A stretch of 64,000 nucleotides of DNA from Verrucomicrobiota bacterium (GTDB lineage Bacteria; Verrucomicrobiota; Verrucomicrobiia; Opitutales; UBA953). The translations under genes and the position numbers were made by a program. The notes under the pieces are model-generated. The model searched no databases. It had not been told where the DNA came from and saw nothing but the letters and a program-made list of their open reading frames with translations. How positions within the stretch are numbered: the first letter of the stretch is position 1; the number at the start of each line of letters is the position of its first letter. This document shows, piece by piece, positions 61,060-64,000 of this stretch. The stretch is from NCBI GenBank assembly GCA_014193315.1, contig BJHS01000004.1:15153-79152 (forward strand). The letters run 5' to 3'.

Positions 61060-62187
61060 ATGGAACGCGCCCCTTCCATCCTCTTGATCGGACTAGGCGG
61101 CGCGGGCTGCTCCATGGTGTCGCGTCTCGCCCCGGCCTTGCCGGCGGAAGTGCAGGTGCTCCGGGTGGATACAGACGCGCGCTCCGTCGCCGAGGGTGGC
61201 GCCGGCGCGGCCTTGCAAGTCGGCCGCGCCCAGACCCGCGGGATGGGGACGGGGGGCGAGCCCGCCCTCGGGGCCGTCGCCGCCGAAGCGGAAGAAGCCG
61301 CCTTGCGGCGTGCCTGCATCGGCCCCGCCTTGGTCGTCTTGGTCACGGGACTCGGCGGTGGCACGGGCAGCGGAGCCGCGCCCGTGGTCGCGCGGGTCGC
61401 CGCGGAAGCGGGCGCTACCGTGCTCGCCTTCGCCACCATGCCTTTCTCCCATGAAGGGGAACGCCGCATGCGTCAGGCCAACGAAGGTGCCATCGCGCTC
61501 GGGCAGAAGGCCCATGGTCTGGTGTTCGTGCATAACGACCTTCTGCTGCAGCAAGTTTCCAACGAGGCACCGCTCTCGGAGACATTCGCGGCCGCGGACG
61601 CCTGGGTCGGTGGCGCCCTGCGCGCGCTGGCGGCGGCGTTCGAGCCGGGGGCCTTGGTGCCCGTCGACCCGGTCGCCTTGCGGAGCATTCTGGCCAGCCC
61701 GGGCTCACCGACCCTCTTCGCCTATGGTGTCGGGAGCGGGGCGGGGGCGGCCCTGCAGGCGGCGCACGCCGCGGGGAGTTGCCCGCTCGCCCATGCACCG
61801 GGAGCGGTCACCAAGGTCGCCGCGCTTTTCGTGTACGTCGCGGGCGGTCCGACGATGACTTCTAATGACGCCTTCGAGGCGGTCGGCGCCGTTCGACAGC
61901 GTTTCGGAGGGGAGACCACCACGCTGCTCTGCGCTCGGATCGTCCCGGACTTCGGCGACCGCGTCGAAGTCTCCGTCCTAGGCGCGTCCTTGCCGTTCCC
62001 CAAGCCTGCGCCCAAGGCGCGCAAAGGCGCCAAGGCGGCCGATGCGGCGCAACCCTTGTTCGGTTTCGCCACCGAGGAGACGATACGACGCGGTCTGTTC
62101 GGCGGCACGCCCATGACCTTCATCGAAGGCCAGGACGTCGACGTCCCGACCTACATCCGCAAGGCCGTCCGCTTGCCGGGCGGCTGA
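61060..62187 (+). CDS. ftsZ: Divergent FtsZ (tubulin-like) lacking the T7 catalytic Asp
   Basis: The 375-residue protein has the FtsZ GTP-binding pocket: LIGLGGAGCSMV, DTDARSV, RGMGTGGEPALG, GGGTGSG (99-105) and MPFSHEGERRM. The T7 loop, NxDFxD in normal FtsZ, reads P201-V-D-P-V-A206: the first Asn is Pro and the last Asp, which drives GTP hydrolysis in the neighbouring subunit, is Ala. The C-terminal tail DVDVPTYIRKAVRL fits the FtsA-binding peptide, after a linker of only ~40 residues. Position after ftsA confirms the gene. GTP binding looks possible but hydrolysis is doubtful. No Shine-Dalgarno. Confidence 0.88.
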   Translation: MERAPSILLIGLGGAGCSMVSRLAPALPAEVQVLRVDTDARSVAEGGAGAALQVGRAQTRGMGTGGEPALGAVAAEAEEAALRRACIGPALVVLVTGLGGGTGSGAAPVVARVAAEAGATVLAFATMPFSHEGERRMRQANEGAIALGQKAHGLVFVHNDLLLQQVSNEAPLSETFAAADAWVGGALRALAAAFEPGALVPVDPVALRSILASPGSPTLFAYGVGSGAGAALQAAHAAGSCPLAHAPGAVTKVAALFVYVAGGPTMTSNDAFEAVGAVRQRFGGETTTLLCARIVPDFGDRVEVSVLGASLPFPKPAPKARKGAKAADAAQPLFGFATEETIRRGLFGGTPMTFIEGQDVDVPTYIRKAVRLPGG

Positions 62188-62239
62188 GGAAAGTCGCTTC
62201 CCGGTTGCGCCCGTCGGCCCCGCTCCTAACTTGCCAGCC

Positions 62240-63460
62240 ATGCCCGCCTACGATGTCGCCGCCCTACGCCGGGACTTCCCAATCCTCGGGCGGACCGTGC
62301 ATGGCCGCCCGCTGGCGTACCTTGATAACGCCGCGACCTCGCAGAAGCCCACGGTGGTGATCGAGGCGTTGACCCGCTATTACTCCGAGCATAACGCCAA
62401 CGTCCACCGCGGGGTCCATCTCCTCAGCGAGGAAGCCACGACGGCCTACGAGGCCGCCCGCTGGTCCGTCGCCCGGTTCCTCGGCTTGGCGGACGGCCGC
62501 GGCTGTGTCTTCGTGCGCGGCGCCACCGAAGGTATCAACCTCGTGGCCGAATGCTGGGGTCGCGTTCACCTCAAGGCCGGCGACGAGATTCTCCTGACGC
62601 AGATGGAGCACCATGCGAACATCGTGCCTTGGCAGGTCATCGCGGAGCGGACCGGCGCCAAGGTCGTCGTCGCCCCCGTCACGCCGCGCGGGGAGATCGA
62701 CCTCGTCGCCTTCCAGGGGTTGCTCTCGCCTCGCACCAAGCTCGTCGCCTTCGCCCACGTCTCCAACGCCCTCGGCACCGTCAATCCCGCCGCCGCGCTG
62801 ACGCGACTCGCCAAGGCCGTCGGCGCCACGGTGCTAATCGACGGCTGCCAGGCCGCCGCCCACTTCAAAGTCGACATCCCGGCCCTCGGTTGCGACTTCT
62901 ACGCCTTCTCCGGCCACAAGACGTTTGGCCCGACCGGCATCGGCGTGCTCTGGGGGCGGCCGGAACTGCTCGACGCCCTACCGCCGTACCAGTTCGGCGG
63001 CGACATGATCCGTAAGGTCGACTTCGCCGGCACCACCTTCCGCGAGGCCCCCGAGCGTTTCGAGGCCGGCACCCCGGACATCGCCGGCGTCCTCGGCCTG
63101 GCCGTCGCCTTGGAGTATTTCATGCCCCGCCAGCCCGTCGCGCATGCGCATGAGCAGGCCTTGCTCGCCGCCGCGACCGCGCGCCTCCGCGCCATCCCGG
63201 GGCTGACCATCGTCGGCGAAGCTCCGGAGAAAGTCGCCGTGCTCTCGTTCAATATCGCCGGCGGCCACTCGCACGACATCGGTACCTTGCTCGACGCGGA
63301 CGGCATCGCCATCCGCACGGGGCACCATTGCTGCATGCCGCTGATGAAGCACCTCGGCATCCCGGGGACGGCCCGCGCCTCCTTCGCGTTCTACAACACG
63401 ATGGAGGAAGTCGAGCGCCTCGGCGCCTCGCTCGAGAAGATCCGGCGGATGATGGCCTAG
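62240..63460 (+). CDS. sufS: Cysteine desulfurase, SufS type (class V aminotransferase)
   Basis: The 406-residue PLP enzyme takes sulfur from cysteine for iron-sulfur cluster assembly. It has YLDNAATSQKP near 26, EHHANIVPWQ, HVSNALGTVNP, SGHKTFGPTGIG with the PLP lysine, and RTGHHC364CMPLM with the catalytic Cys at the same number as in E. coli SufS. No sufBCD or sufU genes are adjacent. It starts 52 bp after ftsZ; the ATG at 62240 is preferred to the tracked TTG. Its stop overlaps the convergent oxidoreductase gene by 4 bp. Confidence 0.92.
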   Translation: MPAYDVAALRRDFPILGRTVHGRPLAYLDNAATSQKPTVVIEALTRYYSEHNANVHRGVHLLSEEATTAYEAARWSVARFLGLADGRGCVFVRGATEGINLVAECWGRVHLKAGDEILLTQMEHHANIVPWQVIAERTGAKVVVAPVTPRGEIDLVAFQGLLSPRTKLVAFAHVSNALGTVNPAAALTRLAKAVGATVLIDGCQAAAHFKVDIPALGCDFYAFSGHKTFGPTGIGVLWGRPELLDALPPYQFGGDMIRKVDFAGTTFREAPERFEAGTPDIAGVLGLAVALEYFMPRQPVAHAHEQALLAAATARLRAIPGLTIVGEAPEKVAVLSFNIAGGHSHDIGTLLDADGIAIRTGHHCCMPLMKHLGIPGTARASFAFYNTMEEVERLGASLEKIRRMMA

Positions 63461-64000
63461 TCCAGCAGCTGGCCTTCCTTGAGCAGGATGGCGCGCAGCT
63501 TGGCGTAGTCGACGTCCTGGACCGCCAGTCGTCCGTCGATGGCGAGGGAGGCCGCGGCGCCGGCGCTCTGGCCGAGAATCATGAAGACCGGCTCCATGCG
63601 CGACGAGCCGAAGGCCGGGTGGGTGGAGGAGATGACCGTGGGGACGAGCAGGTTGACGCACTCGGTCTTCTTCGGGCGGATCGCGCGATAGCTGATGCGG
63701 TAGGGCTTGGGCACGGCGTAGTCGAACTGGCCGTCGAGGCCGACCATGTCGCCCTGCCAGTTCAGCTGGGCGGCGGTGATCTCCTCCGGCTTCGAGGTGC
63801 GCAGATGGGTGATGTGCGCGTCCTTGGCCGTCTTGTAGATGATCCGGCGCACGACGTGCGAGTCCATGATGAAGCTGCCGAGGCCGACCGAATCCTCGAC
63901 CTTGGTCTTTCCGAGGCACTCGTGTTCGGTGGGCACGTTGTCACCGCGGAGACGGCGACCTTCTCGCACGTAGAGTTCGTGCGGCCAGCCGGCGGTCTCC
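63457..64000 (-). CDS. FAD-dependent oxidoreductase, C-terminal part only
   Basis: The frame is open to the window edge (…LYVREGRRLRG…), so only the last ~181 residues are visible; the tracked GTG start is internal. The pattern YVREGRRLRGDNVPTE, then GLGSFIMDSHVV, YRISYRAIRPKK, NLLVPTVISSTHPAFGSSRMEPVFMILGQSAGAAASLAI is the C-terminal part of the FAD_oxidored family (PF12831 type) common in Planctomycetes and Verrucomicrobia, whose FAD-binding N-terminal GxGxxG is outside. The substrate is unknown; relatives are often next to sugar genes. It converges with sufS. Confidence 0.8.
   Translation of the reverse strand, partial: ETAGWPHELYVREGRRLRGDNVPTEHECLGKTKVEDSVGLGSFIMDSHVVRRIIYKTAKDAHITHLRTSKPEEITAAQLNWQGDMVGLDGQFDYAVPKPYRISYRAIRPKKTECVNLLVPTVISSTHPAFGSSRMEPVFMILGQSAGAAASLAIDGRLAVQDVDYAKLRAILLKEGQLLD

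Overview
The window is GC-rich bacterial DNA with dense coding on both strands. It most likely comes from a Verrucomicrobiota member of the Opitutales/Opitutaceae kind. This is inferred from gene content: a murC-murB fusion inside the division/cell-wall (dcw) cluster, a pyrophosphate-dependent phosphofructokinase, a formylglycine sulfatase next to ThuA and alginate-lyase-like proteins, a cytochrome c/propeller dehydrogenase pair, FecR and giant beta-repeat surface proteins. No rRNA or tRNA gene was seen, so the placement is unproven. The cell is Gram-negative (lipid A type acyltransferase, lipoproteins, DAP-type MurE motif).

Layout. 1-10.6 kb: the 3' part of a giant exported beta-repeat protein, with six ~228-residue repeats followed by a filamentous-haemagglutinin-like part. 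10.9-15.1 kb (minus): an RlmI-type rRNA methyltransferase, PpnP, and a propeller dehydrogenase/cytochrome c pair. 15.4-19.7 kb (minus): nuoBCDEF, the peripheral arm of complex I, without nuoA or the membrane-arm genes. 19.9-23.7 kb (plus): ThuA-like protein, sulfatase and alginate lyase, a polysaccharide-degradation unit. 23.7-25.4 kb (minus): a PiT phosphate transporter with its DUF47 partner. 25.9-32.9 kb: uvrC (minus), then cinA, holA, purB and pfp (plus). 33-40.2 kb (plus): FecR protein, tmk, holB, a four-PDZ HtrA-like protease, a degenerate HtrA-like protein, and an ECF sigma factor with two small exported partners. 40.2-43.5 kb (minus): lipid A-type acyltransferase, a G3E-like protein with a degenerate P-loop, aroC and a small lipoprotein. 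43.8-62.2 kb (plus): the complete dcw cluster mraZ-rsmH-ftsL-ftsI-murE-murF-mraY-murD-(LysM lipoprotein)-ftsW-murG-murCB-ddl-ftsQ-ftsA-ftsZ, mostly joined by ATGA overlaps. It is followed by sufS and a convergent, truncated FAD-dependent oxidoreductase gene.

The dcw genes together make UDP-MurNAc-pentapeptide (murCB, murD, murE, ddl, murF), move it to lipid (mraY, murG) and polymerise and crosslink it at the septum (ftsW, ftsI) under ftsQLAZ. Four tandem 10-bp TGGG repeats in front of mraZ are a clear MraZ operator.

The most interesting unexplained structure is a dispersed ~155-bp cruciform intergenic element. It has two full copies, one half copy and one possible fragment, all in the same orientation relative to the gene that ends beside them. 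Other points worth checking are an FtsZ that lacks the catalytic T7 aspartate, a UvrC without the four iron-sulfur cysteines, and a near absence of Shine-Dalgarno sequences outside translationally coupled genes.
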